DNA of 64,000 bases. It comes from Carpediemonas membranifera (taxonomy: Eukaryota > Fornicata). Each line of letters starts with the position of its first letter. The stretch's first letter is position 1. The stretch is taken from positions 62,001 to 126,000 of the forward strand of contig JAHDYR010000011.1 of the NCBI GenBank assembly GCA_019828565.1. Direction: 5' to 3'. Positions 10,659 through 22,800 of the stretch are shown here, in pieces. The notes beneath the pieces are model-generated. The model was not told the origin of the DNA. It did not search any database and saw only the letters and a program-made list of their open reading frames with translations. The position numbers and the translations under genes were made by a program.

Positions 10659-13600
10659 ATTTACTTCCTGAGGTTGTCCGAACGACACGCGACTCCGCGG
10701 AATTTCGAGCAACTACTCTCGCGCAGGGGCAGGGGATGCGTTATGCGATGCGGCGATGGGGCGGGAGGCGCAGGGGGCTCGGGGACGACGCAGCCTAGAG
10801 TGGCCGAGTCAGCCGAGTCGCGACTCCGGCACATTTCTGGTGAGGCGATTAGGGGCGAAGTTCGGCCCAGCGGGCCTTGCACTGAGTGACGTAGTCGCTC
10901 CAGACGGTCATGTTGCCCTCCCAAGTCTTGAGGAAGACCAGGTCGCGCATGGTTCCCGCCAGGTGCGGCCGTGCGATGGCGTCGCAAAACTGCACCGCCC
11001 AGTCCGCGGTCAGGCGGGACTCCGTGGCGCCGCCGACGGTGGTGGCGGCGACCAGGAAGGTGACGTCCCAGTTGGCGTACTCCTTGGTCTTCTCGAGCTC
11101 GGCGTCGCGGGGTGCAGCCCGCAGTAGAAGTCCACGTATACATCATCGTGTACCGCGTTTCCGACCACGTCGCGCTCGCCCCAGACCTTGAGGTCGGCCC
11201 GCTTGTGTGTGGGCGCTGCGGCGTTGGTGACACGGAACTGTGGGTGTGTGTCGCGGAGGTCGACCTCTGGACGGCAACGGGGAATGGGCCGCCCGCGTAG
11301 GTCGTCCTGGGCTACCAGGTCGTGCACAGCCATCTTAACGTGGTCGTGGCGTGCGGTAATGGCGCCTTCCTTGAGGTGGGCGCACCCTAAGGCGTGGCGC
11401 CACGTGACATCCTGCTGGGCCAGCACAAAGGGGACATGTGACCGGCATTTCGCGGAATGGGGCGACATTGAGGTGTGCCCGGGCGATTGGGACGAACGCG
11501 CTGTCGCATGAGACGTGCTCGAGGTCCAGGGGGCTCAGGCTGGCCTCCTTCCTGAGGATTCCGGCGGCGGGTGCGGTGAGGGAGCTGCAGTCGGTGAGGC
11601 CCTGGGAGACCTCCTCGGGGTCTAGACTGAAGTCGTGGGGTGTCTTGGGGCGGTAATTGGCCGTCCAGGTCTCTGCCAACATCGTTGTGAGGTTCTTCTG
11701 TGGCTTTTCAGCCTCGATGTCGAACAGGTCCTGGGTGGTCTTGGGCCACCTCTGGCACCCATTGGGAGCGACTAGCTCCTCCTCCATGGCCCTTGTGATG
11801 CCTAGGGCGTGCAGCTGGTGCGCTGCTCCTAAAAACGCACATTGCCAAATGAGAGAGGGAAGTGGAATCCGAAGCCCGTAGTCATCATAATCAAGTGCAA
11901 GGCGCTCTTTTGGGATATTTGAAACGTCCGTTTCTTGAAGTATGCGGCCGATAACGGTTCTCAGCGTGTGTTCGAGCCTTTTGGTTCGGCATTCGTGCCC
12001 GATCGGGCTCACGTTGCGAAATACTGCTGAAGCCATCGGTAGAACGCATGACCTGATCATGTTGATCGCTACGGCGGCTGCTTTTGGCCCCACGGTCTCC
12101 GTCATTTCTGCGACGCGTTCGAGCGCCTCCTCCATGCGCGTGAAGATATCATCCACTGCCTGGGAGATGCCGGCGTCGTCTCCTACGGGGATTCCCAACG
12201 CGCGTCCGCTCCGTCTGCCAAGTGATCCGGCCTTCGTCAGGATGAGGCACTTCTGCCTGTTGACGCGCATACCAACGGCCTTGCATGCTGCTTCCACTCG
12301 CACGTAGAACGTCTCTATCGAGCGTTGGTCCGCGTGGGCGGGCAAGAGACCGTACAAGTCATCTTGGTACCCGAGAATGGTGGCGCTCGGGAGCTGAGAC
12401 CGGAGGCTCTTCAGGATGGGCATCATTGCCAGCGTGAAGAGTGCGGGCGAGAGCGGGTCACCCTGGTGGATGCCCTCGCGGCTGTCAATGACCTTGCCAG
12501 TCGGCGTAAGCAGCTTGCCCTCTCTGTACATCGTAGTGAAGTATGGGAGTGCGGCTGGGGCATAGGCCTGCAGTACTGCATGAAGGTGAGCCCGGGACAC
12601 TGTGCCATACGCATTGGACATGTCCACAGCACAGACCTTGTGGCCCGACTCGTAGGCCTCGGCGATCTTGTTGGTCATGATGTCCAGGCCGCAGCTCTCA
12701 CCCAGCCCATACTGCTCTGGGCAGACCCCATCGTCCCGGAGGCGGGCCGAGACGGCTGAGGCAAGGACCTTCGCGGCAAGGCGTCGGAGAGACTCGCCCA
12801 TAGCGATGGGTCTGACGCGATCTTGGCCCTTTGGTAGCGCGATGAGCCGTGCGTGCGCGAGGATGCTTGTGTACTCCTCTCCTGCGATGATATCTCTCAC
12901 GAGAGGTAGCAGCGCCTGGACAAGCTTTGCCTTTCCGCAGTCTGTGGGCCAGTTTGAGATGCAAGAAGCTCAGCCCGGATGGGCCCGGTGCCGAGTCCGC
13001 CCTCATCCTTCCTAGGGCTTCGTCAACCGCCTCGAACGTGATCTCAAAGGACGTCAGTGCGTCGGTGTGGGGTGTGAGTGCCGGTGTCTGGGGATCGTGA
13101 AGTGGGGTGGCCTGCATTTCCTCCAGCTTCTGGTCGATCTCTCCCGGTGTCAGTGTCATTTCCGCCGAAAGCAGGACCTTCATGGCGCTTGAATAGTACC
13201 CTGCGGCGGCCTTCGAGTATGCAGCTCGCTCCGGAGAGCGGGCCCGGAGAGAAAACGCCCTTCTTCCCAGGGCGGTATACGGTCCGCGCGTGCCGAAGGA
13301 CGGCGGCTAGCGCCTCTCGCTTCCGACTCTCCGGGGCGTTGGCAAGGGCCACGAGCAGCTGGATCAGCCCGTTCACAAACCTGGCTGCCGCCTTTCGCGA
13401 GGGCTTTGATCGGCCGATACGGCCGGCTTCAGCTGGATGGGGAAGGAACGCCAGTTCGAGGGGCAGGTCGCCTGCGATGGGGGTCAGTTGGTGGCATGGG
13501 GAGGAGTGCGGCTCTCGGTCTCCGCTGGGTCAGACTGGGTCTGGTGTGCGGTGGACCACCGGTTGTGGGGTCCTGCCGGAGTCCGCAGGCCTCCCCTCAT

Positions 13601-15053
13601 GAAGTAGACCAACCTTGGTGTGAACTCGCGGAACCCTTTCGGGAAGCTGTAGGGTGGCCGCCTGTCCGGCTCGTCAGCGAAAATGCCTTCCAGAAGCTGT
13701 GTCCAGCGTTCGCGTGACATCCTGTGGACGCCATTCTGCCCGCCGGACACTTCTCCGACCCGGACTGCTGTCGTGAGTGTGGACCTTACCTGCTCGGCCG
13801 AGCCCCAATGAGACTCGACCAGGTGGGTCGGGATGTTTGCGGTGAACCTATGCCGGAGTCGATCCAGCTTGGCAAGGCTCAGCCACCCCTGGGTAGGCGT
13901 GGATGATGCTGGCCCAGGGTGCGCCTCCGTGATCTGGTTAAGAGCGCCAGGAGGGCCTGTGTACACAAATGTACGTGGTTCAGGGCCTTGGCTTGCCTGC
14001 GGCGGCGGGCGAAGGGGAGGGTTGGCTGAGTCACCACGGGCTTCGTGCCCGGTCTCTGACTCAGCTCTCTCCCCTTCCCCGTCTTCGACGCCCGCCAGGG
14101 AGAGGAACTCGGACACTGCGGTGTCGTCGATGTTCCTCTCCTCTGGCTGGGTGGGGGCAACCTGGGCGGGGGTCTGGCGCGTGGGCCTGTCACCCTGCGG
14201 GGCGGTTGCGGGCTGCGGCCCAGTTAGGGCGGCAGCGGAGTCGGTGGGGGCAGCCTGGGCAGGGGGTGGTGTCGGTAGACCGGTCATCCCGCTGGGCGGC
14301 TGCGGGCTGCGGCCCAGTTAGGGCGGCAGCGGAGTCGGTGGGGGCAGCATCGGCAGGGGGTGGGGCTCGGGGGCCTATCACCCTGCTGTTGACGGTCTGC
14401 GCGGCCAGCAGCTACGCGACACGCGTATGCTTCTGCCTCGAGGAAGGCAGTGCGGTCTCGCGCAGGGCTTGCCGGGCGGGCCTCCTCGACACGGCTGATC
14501 AGTTGGGCGTATGACTGACGCCCGGTCTTGGCGCGGCGAGCGGCGATCTCGGACGGGCGGAGCGGACGAGGGTGCTCCCTCATGAGCTGCTCATCGGTCC
14601 TTCTGCCCCGTATCACGCGCTCGAGGGCCTCGTTGGCACGATCAATCGAGATCGTAGCAGTGAACACCTGGTTGGTGGCTGCGGCGTGAAGAAGTGAAGT
14701 GGCATTGGCGATGTGGTCATCACGGCGGGATGCCTTCGGCTTATGGCCTGGCCCGAAGCGGTTTGTGGCCGCATGAACGTAGTCCGTGATCAAAGAAAGG
14801 TTGTTGATCGTGAAGAAGCGTTTGTTGTCCGTCACAAGGCGCAATAAACGATCTTTGTTCATACAAACCTCGATGAAGGCCTCAGCGTTCTTCGGCCACG
14901 AGCCTTTCGGGCAGTGCTGACGAATTTCGTCCATTACGCGCAGGAGCGCAGCGAACAGCGCTAGTTTCAGGTAATTCGTGTCACCTGGTCCGTCATCGGA
15001 TGTATGGCAGGATTCGTCGCCTTGCGGCGGCGAATCGAGCAACTTTCCTCTGG
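10659..15053 (-). mobile_element. Copy 3 of the tRNA-Glu-targeted retrotransposon
   Basis: Bounded by tRNA fragments at 10646-10658 and 15054-15066. It is nearly identical to copy 1 over its whole length (4.4 kb) except for scattered one-base indels. The two are recent relatives, or one is a duplicate of the other. Confidence 0.85.
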
Positions 15054-15060
15054 ATACCAT
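10849..15060 (-). pseudogene. Polyprotein of copy 3, several frameshifts
   Basis: The reading frame is spread over 14284-15060 (N-terminal region), 13484-14287, 13044-13376, 12698-13183, 11335-12900 (RT core with GYQDDLYG, and part of the finger) and 11010-11468 (endonuclease), ending at about 10849. Compared with copy 1, the breaks are one- or few-base differences. Examples are an extra base in GGGGG near 13480, an extra T near 12926 and one G fewer near 11112. These look like sequencing-type indels or fresh mutations. Confidence 0.8.
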
Positions 15061-15066
15061 GGCCGA
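15054..15066 (-). repeat. tRNA-Glu 5' fragment (nt 1-13) at the copy 3 / copy 4 junction
   Basis: Identical to tRNA-Glu nucleotides 1-13; the ATG at 15060 is in frame with the copy 3 ORF. Confidence 0.85.
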
Positions 15067-18000
15067 ATTTACTTCCTGAGGTTGTCCGAACGACACGCGA
15101 CTCCGCGGAATTTCGAGCAACTACTCTCGCGCAGGGGCAGGGGATGCGTTATGCGATGCGGCGATGGGGCGGGAGGCGCAGGGGGGCTCGGGGACGACGC
15201 AGCCTAGAGTGGCCGAGTCAGCCGAGTCGCGACTCCGGCATTTTGTGGGGAGGGCAGATTATTGGTGGTGCTCGGCCCAACGGGCCTTGCACTGGGAGAC
15301 ATAGTCCGACCAGACGCGGATGTTGTCTGCCCAGACCGAGAGGAAGGTGCGGTGCTTGACCCTGGGGACCAGGTGGGGGCGGGCGATCGCCTCACAGAGC
15401 TTCACGGCCCAGCACTCGGTGATGCGGGACTCAGTCTCGCCCAGAACCGTGCAGGCAGCAGGCACGAAGGTGACCTGCCAGTTGCGGTACTCGCGGAGCT
15501 TCTCTAGCTCAGCCTCCCGCGGGTGCAGGCTGACCACGAAGTCGACATAGACTTCCTCGTGGACACGGTTCCCGACCACGTCTCTCTCGCCTGCCACCAT
15601 GAGGTCGGCCACCTTGCGTCTGGGCGCTTCGGTATCGGCCTGCTGGTAGCGGGGGTGACGAGAGGTGAGCGCGACCTCGGCCTGGCAACGGGCCATGGGT
15701 CGACCTCTAACGTCGTCGTCGGTCAACACGGCGCTCACAGCGTCTCTAACATGGTTGTGACGCTCGGTGTGGGCGGTTCCCTTGGTGTGTGGGCACGAGA
15801 GGGCATGCTGCCAGGTGCAGCGCTGGGCCTGACACAGGGGGCAAGTCTCGGGCCACTCTTCGAACGGGGCGACATCCAGGTGTGCCCTGGCAATTGGGAC
15901 AAATATTGAGCCAACAGGCTTCGATTCTAGCTCAATTGGGGTGAGTGCGGCCTCTTGCCGGAGAATTCCAGCCGCCGGGGCAGCGCGCTGGGAGGAGTCG
16001 TTCAGGGCCTGAGTGGCCGCATTGCGGTCCAAGTTGAAGTCAGACGGCGTTGATGGGCGGTGCTGGACTGTCCAGGCGTCTCTATGGTACTTTGTGAGTT
16101 GTTTCTGAGGCTTTTTGGCCTCCATCTCATAGAGTTCGTCCTTGGTCCTAGGCCACTCTTCGGCGCCTTCAACGGTAAACAGGGCCTCGTCTAGGTGCAC
16201 AGACCGGTCCGGAAGCAGCTGGTGCAGCTGGTGTTCCGTGCCCAAAAATGCGCATTTCCAGACGAGTGATGGGATTGGCATGCGGAGCCCGTAATCTCCA
16301 TAATCGAGAGCCATTCTACGAGTTTTTGTCTTCCAGACCATCTCTTAGTTGCAGAATGTGCTCTACGCTGCGGCTAAGCATCTGCTCGAAGCGGGATGTC
16401 CTGCTTTCGTGCCTAATCGGCGACACAGCTCTGTAGATTGCGGATGGCATCGCAAGAATGCATGAACGAATCATATTCAGCGCAACGCTGGCCGCAGAAG
16501 GCCCTACAGTCTCCACCATTTCCACGACGCGAGCAGTCGCCATCTCCATCTCCGAGAAGACATCATCGACAGCTCTTGCCTCACCATGAGCGTCACCAAC
16601 AGGGATTCCAACGGCTCTACCGTTGACTACCCGCTGAATGGCACCCGGGGAGCCAGCAGCGCTGATCACCATACACTTAGCCGTGTTCACGCGCATGCCG
16701 ATGCGGCCACAAACCTCAGCCATCCGGTCGTAGAACCGATCAACTCGTGAGGCCGGCATGGACGCTGGCGCGATCAAGTAAGCATCGTCCTGATAGGAGA
16801 CCATCCTGCACTCCTGGAACTCACCTCTGATCTGGTCCAGGACCGGCTTCATCGCCAGGGTGAACAGCAGCGGAGATATGGGGTCTCCTTGCTGGATGCC
16901 CTCCCGGGACGGGATGACAAGGCCTGTTGGTGTGATCATCTTGCCCCCGGCATACATCGTGTGCAGGTACGGTAGCAAGACCGGGGCCCACGCCTGTGCG
17001 ACCTCAGACAGATGCTGCCGACTGACGGTTCCGTACGCATTGGACATGTCAACGGCGCACAGCTGCGCACCGCCGGCGTACGCTGCCTTCAGAATGTCAC
17101 CCATGCAGTCCAGGCCGCAGCTCTCGCCCAGTCCGAACTGCCCCTCGCACACACCATCGCCAATAATCCTCAGCCCGACATCGTGGGCTAGGACCTTACC
17201 TGCGAGGCGTCTCAGGCTCTCGCCCATTGCAATGGGCCGGACCTTGGAGTCTCCCTTAGGCAGGGCAACGAGCCTCGAGTGCGACAGGATCTCAGTGTAG
17301 GGCTCCCCGTTGATGATGTCGTTGATCAGAGGCGTGACAGCAGCAACAAACTTGTGTTTGCGTAGGCGGTAGGCCAGCTTCAAGTGAAGGAAACTCAGGC
17401 CCGAGGGTCCCGGTGCCGAGTCTGCTTTGAGCCTGTCCAGGGCCCATGTCACAGACTCCGGGGTGACCTCATATGACTCCAGCGCACCCGCCCGTTGCTG
17501 TGGGTGGAAGAGACGTGGGTCTGCCATTGGCTCGGCCTGCAGCTCCACCAGCTTCTCGTCAACCTCGGTCGGGCTGAGGTCCATGTCCTCAGACAGGAGG
17601 ATCTTCAGGCCACTGGAGTAGTAGCCGGCCGAGGCCTTGGTGAAGGCCGAGCGCTCCTTGGTCCGGGTCCGCAGTGTCACCTGCTTCTTGGCGGGCTTGT
17701 ACACCGTCTGACCATGGGTCATGATGGCAATAAGGCCACGCCGTTTCTGCTGGGCAGGCACCTCGTTCAGGGCCTCCAACAGGTTGATGAGACCCTTCAC
17801 GAATGAGACCGCACCCTTCCTTGAAGGCTTCGACTTCCCAATCCTGCCGGCCTCCGTCGGGGAGGGGAGGAACTTGAGGTCCTCTGGGAGCTCTGGAAGG
17901 ATGGTCTCCGGCTGCGGGCGGGGAGCAGTGAGCCTTCTTCTGGCTGGCTGGGCCGTCCTTGGCTGCGGGACAGCTGGGAGAGCGGGGTCGACTGGCATAC

Positions 18001-19659
18001 CCAACCCTTCCCTCATGAACGCCACGAACCTGGGTGCGAACGACTTCAGGCCTTGCGGGAACGCATACGAAGGCCGGTTCCTCGGGTGAGCCGCAAAGAC
18101 CTGCTCGAGGAGAGCCGTCCAGCGTGCTCTGGACATGCGGTTCTGCCCGTTCTGCCCCCTGGAGAGCCAGCGGACGGCGTCGACAGACGTCAGCGTCGCG
18201 ACGACCTGGTCGTTGGTCGACCACATGTCTCTGTCTTCCCGCGGTACATGTGCGTCAAAGCTGCGGCGAACAGCGTCGATGGTCGTGCGGTCGAGCCACC
18301 CTGTGAGCCGGTGGGCGGGGTCAACCTGCGGCGGCGGGCGAAGGGGAGGGTTGGCTGAGTCACCACGGGCTTCGTGCCCGGTCTCTGGCTCAGCTCTCTC
18401 CCCTTCCCCGCCTTCGACGCCCGCCAGGGAGAGGAACTCGGACACTGCGGTGTCGTCGATGTTCCTCTCCTCTGGCTGGGTGGGGGCAACCTGGGCGGGG
18501 GTCTGGCGCGTGGGCCGGTCTCCCTGCGGGGCGGCTGCGGGCTGCGGCCCAGTTGGGGCAGCAGCGGAGTCGGTGGGGGCAACCTGGGCGGGGGTCTGGC
18601 GCGTGGGCCGGTCTCCCTGCGGGGCGGCTGCGGACTGCGGCCCAGTTAGGGCGACAGCGGAGTCGGTGGGGGCAGCATCGGCAGGGGTGGTGTCGGTAGA
18701 CCGGTCATCCCGCTGGGCGGCTGCGGGCTGCGGCCCAGTTAGGGCGGCAGCGGAGTCGGTGGGGGCAGCCTGGGCAGGGGTGGTGTCGGTAGACCGGTCA
18801 TCCCGCTGGGCGGCTGCGGGCTGCGGCCCAGTTAGGGCGGCAGCGGAGTCGGTGGGGGCAGCCTGGGCAGGGGTGGGGTCGGTAGACCGGTCATCCCGCT
18901 GGGCGGCTGCGGGCTGCGGCCCAGTTAGGGCGGCAGCGGAGTCGGTGGGGGCAGCATCGGCAGGGGTGGGGCTCGGGGGCCTATCACCCTGCTGTTGACG
19001 GTCTGCGCGGCCAGCAGCTACGCGACACGCGTATGCTTCTGCCTCGAGGAAGGCAGTGCGGTCTCGCGCAGGGCTTGCCGGGCGGGCCTCCTCGACACGG
19101 CTGATCAGTTGGGCGTATGACTGACGCCCGGTCTTGGCGCGGCGAGCGGCGATCTCGGACGGGCGGAGCGGACGAGGGTGCTCCCTCATGAGCTGCTCAT
19201 CGGTCCTTCTGCCCCGTATCACGCGCTCGAGGGCCTCGTTGGCACGATCAATCGAGATCGTAGCAGTGAACACCTGGTTGGTGGCTGCGGCGTGGAGAAG
19301 TGAAGTGGCATTGGCGATGTGGTCATCACGGCGGGATGCCTTCGGCTTATGGCCTGGCCCGAAGCGGTTTGTGGCCGCATGAACGTAGTCCGTGATCAAA
19401 GAAAGGTTGTTGATCGTGAAGAAGCGTTTGTTGTCCGTCACAAGGCGCAATAAACGATCTTTGTTCATACAAACCTCGATGAAGGCCTCAGCGTTCTTCG
19501 GCCACGAGCCTTTCGGGCAGTGCTGACGAATTTCGTCCATTACGCGCAGGAGCGCAGCGAACAGCGCTAGTTTCTGGTAATTCGTGTCACCTGGTCCTTC
19601 ATCGGATGTATGGCAGGATTCGTCGCCTTGCGGCGGCGAATCGAGCAACTTTCCTCTGG
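15067..19659 (-). mobile_element. Copy 4 of the tRNA-Glu-targeted retrotransposon (least damaged)
   Basis: Bounded by tRNA fragments at 15054-15066 and 19660-19672, 4.6 kb. It combines the GDTNYQKL N-terminal type of copies 1 and 3 with a second, clearly diverged RT/endonuclease type (GQFGLGESCGLDCM, ending AEHHQ). The 3' UTR is nevertheless almost the same as in copies 1-3. Confidence 0.88.
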
Positions 19660-19666
19660 ATACCAT
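15259..19666 (-). pseudogene. Polyprotein of copy 4, a single frameshift in a T run
   Basis: Frame 16316-19666 gives about 1,110 residues and continues in frame 15259-16341 (360 aa) after a shift beside GAGTTTTTGTC near 16325. Total length is close to 1,470 residues, and one base change would restore the whole protein. Order: N-terminal region (1-250), Pro/Ala repeats (about 255-420), linker with RWLSRGQNGQNRMSRARW, RT (APGPSGLSFLHLK; AVDMSNAYGTVSR at about 870; GIQQGDPISPLLF; SYQDDAYL at about 957), finger CPLCQAQRCTWQHALSCPH, and endonuclease (RKVADLMVAGERD, EEVYVDFVVS, EKLREYRNWQVTF). It lacks the N-terminal zinc fingers and Myb motif typical of R2. Confidence 0.85.
18490..18975 (-). repeat. 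93-bp coding minisatellite in copy 4 (five units)
   Basis: Five 31-residue units differ mainly in the last eight residues (QRDDRSTDP, QRDDRSTDT, PQGDRPTRQ). They form variant classes that recur in other copies. Confidence 0.85.
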
Positions 19667-19672
19667 GGCCGA
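19660..19672 (-). repeat. tRNA-Glu 5' fragment (nt 1-13) at the copy 4 / copy 5 junction
   Basis: Identical to tRNA-Glu nucleotides 1-13; the ATG at 19666 is in frame with the copy 4 ORF. Confidence 0.85.
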
Positions 19673-19864
19673 ATTTACTTCCTGAGGTTGTCCGAACGAC
19701 ACGCGACTCCGCGGAATTTCGAGCAACTACTCTCGCGCAGGGGCAGGGGATGCGTTATGCGATGCGGCGATGGGGCGGGAGGCGCAGGGGGGCTCGGGGA
19801 CGACGCAGCCTAGAGTGGCCGAGTCAGCCGAGTCGCGACTCCGGCATTTTGTGGGGAGGGCAGA

Positions 19865-22800
19865 TTATTGGTGGTGCTCGGCCCAACGGGCCTTGCACTG
19901 GCTGACATAGTCACTCCAGATGCTGAGGTTGCCCTCCCAGGCCTTCAGGAAGGCCGTGTCGCGCATGGTTCCCGCCAGGTGCGGCCGTGCAATGGCGTCG
20001 CAAAACTGCACCGCCCAGTCCGCGGTCAGGCGGGACTCCGTGGCGCCGCCGACGGTGGTGGCGGCGACCAGGAAGGTGACGTCCCAGTTGGCGTACTCCC
20101 GGGTCTTCTCGGTCTCGGCGTCGCGGGGGTGAAGACCGCAGTAGAAGTCGACGTAGACGTCGTCGTGGACGACGTTTCCGACCACGTCGCGCTCGCCCCA
20201 GACCTTGAGGTCAGCCCGCTTGTGTGTGGGGGCGTCGGCGCTCGTGACGCGGAACCTAGGGTGGGTGTCGAGCAGATCGAACTCGGGCTTGCAGTGGGGG
20301 ATGGGGCGCCCGCGGAGGTCGTCCTGGGTCACGAGATCGTGCACAGCCATCTTGATGCTGTCGTGGCGTGCGTTGGTCGCGCCATCCTTCAGGTAGGAGC
20401 AGCCGAGGGCGTGGCGCCACGTGATGTCCTGCTGGCCACAGAGGGGGCAGGTGACCGGCATCTCGCGGAATGGGGCGATGTTGAGGTGCGCCCGGGTGAC
20501 GGGGACGAACACGCTGTCGCAGGAGGTCTGCTCGAGGTCGAGGGGGCTCAGCGCGGCTTCTTTGCGGAGGAGTCCGGCGGCGGGGGGCCTCGAGGGAGCT
20601 GCAGTCAGAGAGGCCCTGGGAGACCTCCTCGGGGTCTAGGCCGAAGTCGGCGGGTGTCTTGGGGCGGTACTTGGCCGTCCAGGCTTTTGCAAGCATCGTA
20701 GTGAGTGTCTTCTGCGGCTTTTCAGCCTCGATGCTAAACAGTTCCTGGATGGTTTTGGGCCACTCCTGGCACTCTTCTGGAGAGAACAGCGCCGCCTCCA
20801 TGTCCCGGGTGATGCCTAGGGCGTGCAGCTGGTGGGCTGCGCCCAAAAATGCACACTTCCAGATGAGCGACGGAAGAGGGATACGGAGCCCGTAGTCGGC
20901 GAAATCGAGCGCTAGACGCTCTTCGGGTATCTTTGTGACGTCGGATACCTGAAGGATGCGTGCGATGGCAGCTCTCAGCTTCCGCTCCAGGCTTTTTGTG
21001 CGGCATTCGTGGCCAATCGGGCTCACGTTGCGAAAGATTGCCGAAGGCATCGGAAGAACGCAAGACCTGATCAGATTGACCGCCACCGAGGCCGCTTTCG
21101 GCCCCACTGCCTCGGTCATCTCGGCCACCCGCACGAGCGCGTCCTCCATGCGCGAGAAGGCCGCGTCCACAGCGTTGGCAACGCCCGCGTCGTCGCCTAC
21201 GGGGATACCGAGCACCCGTCCGCTTTTTGGCCCAGTGTCCCCGTCTTCGCCAGGACGAGGCACTTCAGTCGGTTCACCCGCATACCGACGGCTCCACACG
21301 CCGCCTCCACACGCGCGTAGAATGTATCGATCGTCCGCTGGTCTGCCTGCCGGGGCAGCAGCCCGTACACGTCGTCCTGGTAGCCGAGGATGGTCGTACT
21401 GGGAAGTTGCGACCGGAGGCTGCCGAGGAGGGGCGTCATAGCCAGCGTGAAGAGGGCTGGGGACAGGGGGTCCCCCTGGTGGATGCCCTCTCGGCTGGCT
21501 ATGACGTGCCCGGTCGGGGTCAGCAGCTTGCCCTCGCCATACATGGTGGAGAAATAGGGGAGGGCGGCTGGGGCGTGCGCCTCGAGCACCACACGGAGGT
21601 GGGCGCGGGACACGGTTCCGTAGGCGTTAGTCATGTCAACAGCACAGACCTTGAGCCCTTCGTCGTACGCTTCCGCAATTTTCGCGGTCATAACGTCCAG
21701 GCCGCAGCTCTCGCCGAGCCCGTACTGCTCAGGGCAGACGCCGTCATTACGGAGACGCGACGAGGCGGCCGAGGCGAGGACCTTCGCGGCCAGGCGCCGG
21801 AGCGCCTCGCCCATGGCGATGGGTCTGACCCGATCTTCGCCCTTCGGCAGTGCGATGAGCCGTGCGTGAGCGAGGATACCCGTGTACTCCTCGCCGGCAA
21901 TGATGTCGCGCACAAGGGGCAGGAGTGCCTGCACCAACTGGCCCTTCCGGAGTCGATGAGCGAGTTTCAGATGCAAGAAGCTCAGCCCGGATGGGCCGGG
22001 GGCCGAGTCCGCTCTCATCTTCCCCAGCGCCTCGTCTACGGCCTCGAAGGTGACCTCAAAGGACGTGAGCGCGTCGGCGCGGCGTGTGAGAGCCGGCGTC
22101 TGGGGATCTCTCAGCGGGGCGGCCTGCATCTCCTCCAGCTTCTGGTCGATCTGACCCGGCGTGAGTGTCATCTCCTCAGAGAGCAGGACCTTCATGGCGC
22201 TGGAGTAATACCCGGCGGCGGCCTTCGAGTATGCAGCTCGCTCTGGGGAGCGGGTGCGGAGGGAGATCCCCTTCTTCCCAGGGCGATATACTGTCCGCGC
22301 GTGCCGGAGAACGGCTGCCAGAGCCTCCCGCTTCCGGTTCTGCGGCGCGTTCGCCAGGGTCACGAGCAGCCGGATCAGCCCGTTCACGAATCCCGCGGCA
22401 GCCTTCCGTGAGGGCTTCGCCCGGCCGATGCGTCCGGCTTCCGCGGGGTGAGGCAGATATGACAGCTCGATCGGCAGGTCGCCCGCGAGAGGGTCGGCCG
22501 GCGGCAGGGGCAGGAGCGCTGCTCTCGGTCTCCGTGGGGGCTGGCTGGGCCCGGCATGGGGCGGGGCCTCAGCACTAGGGTCCGGCGGAAGACCGCATGC
22601 CTCTCTCATGAAGAACACAAACCTCGGCGTGAACTGCCTGAACCCTTTGGGGAAGCTGTAGGGTGGCCGCCTGTCCAGCTCGTCAGCGAAAATGCCTTCC
22701 AGAAGCTGTGTCCAGCGTTCACGTGACATCCTGTGGACGCCATTCTGCCCGCCGGACACTTCTCCGACCCGGACTGCTGTCGTGAGTGTGGACCTTACCT

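Noticed and set aside
21227-22411. 394-codon plus-strand ORF
   Set aside because: Antisense shadow of the RT region of copy 5.
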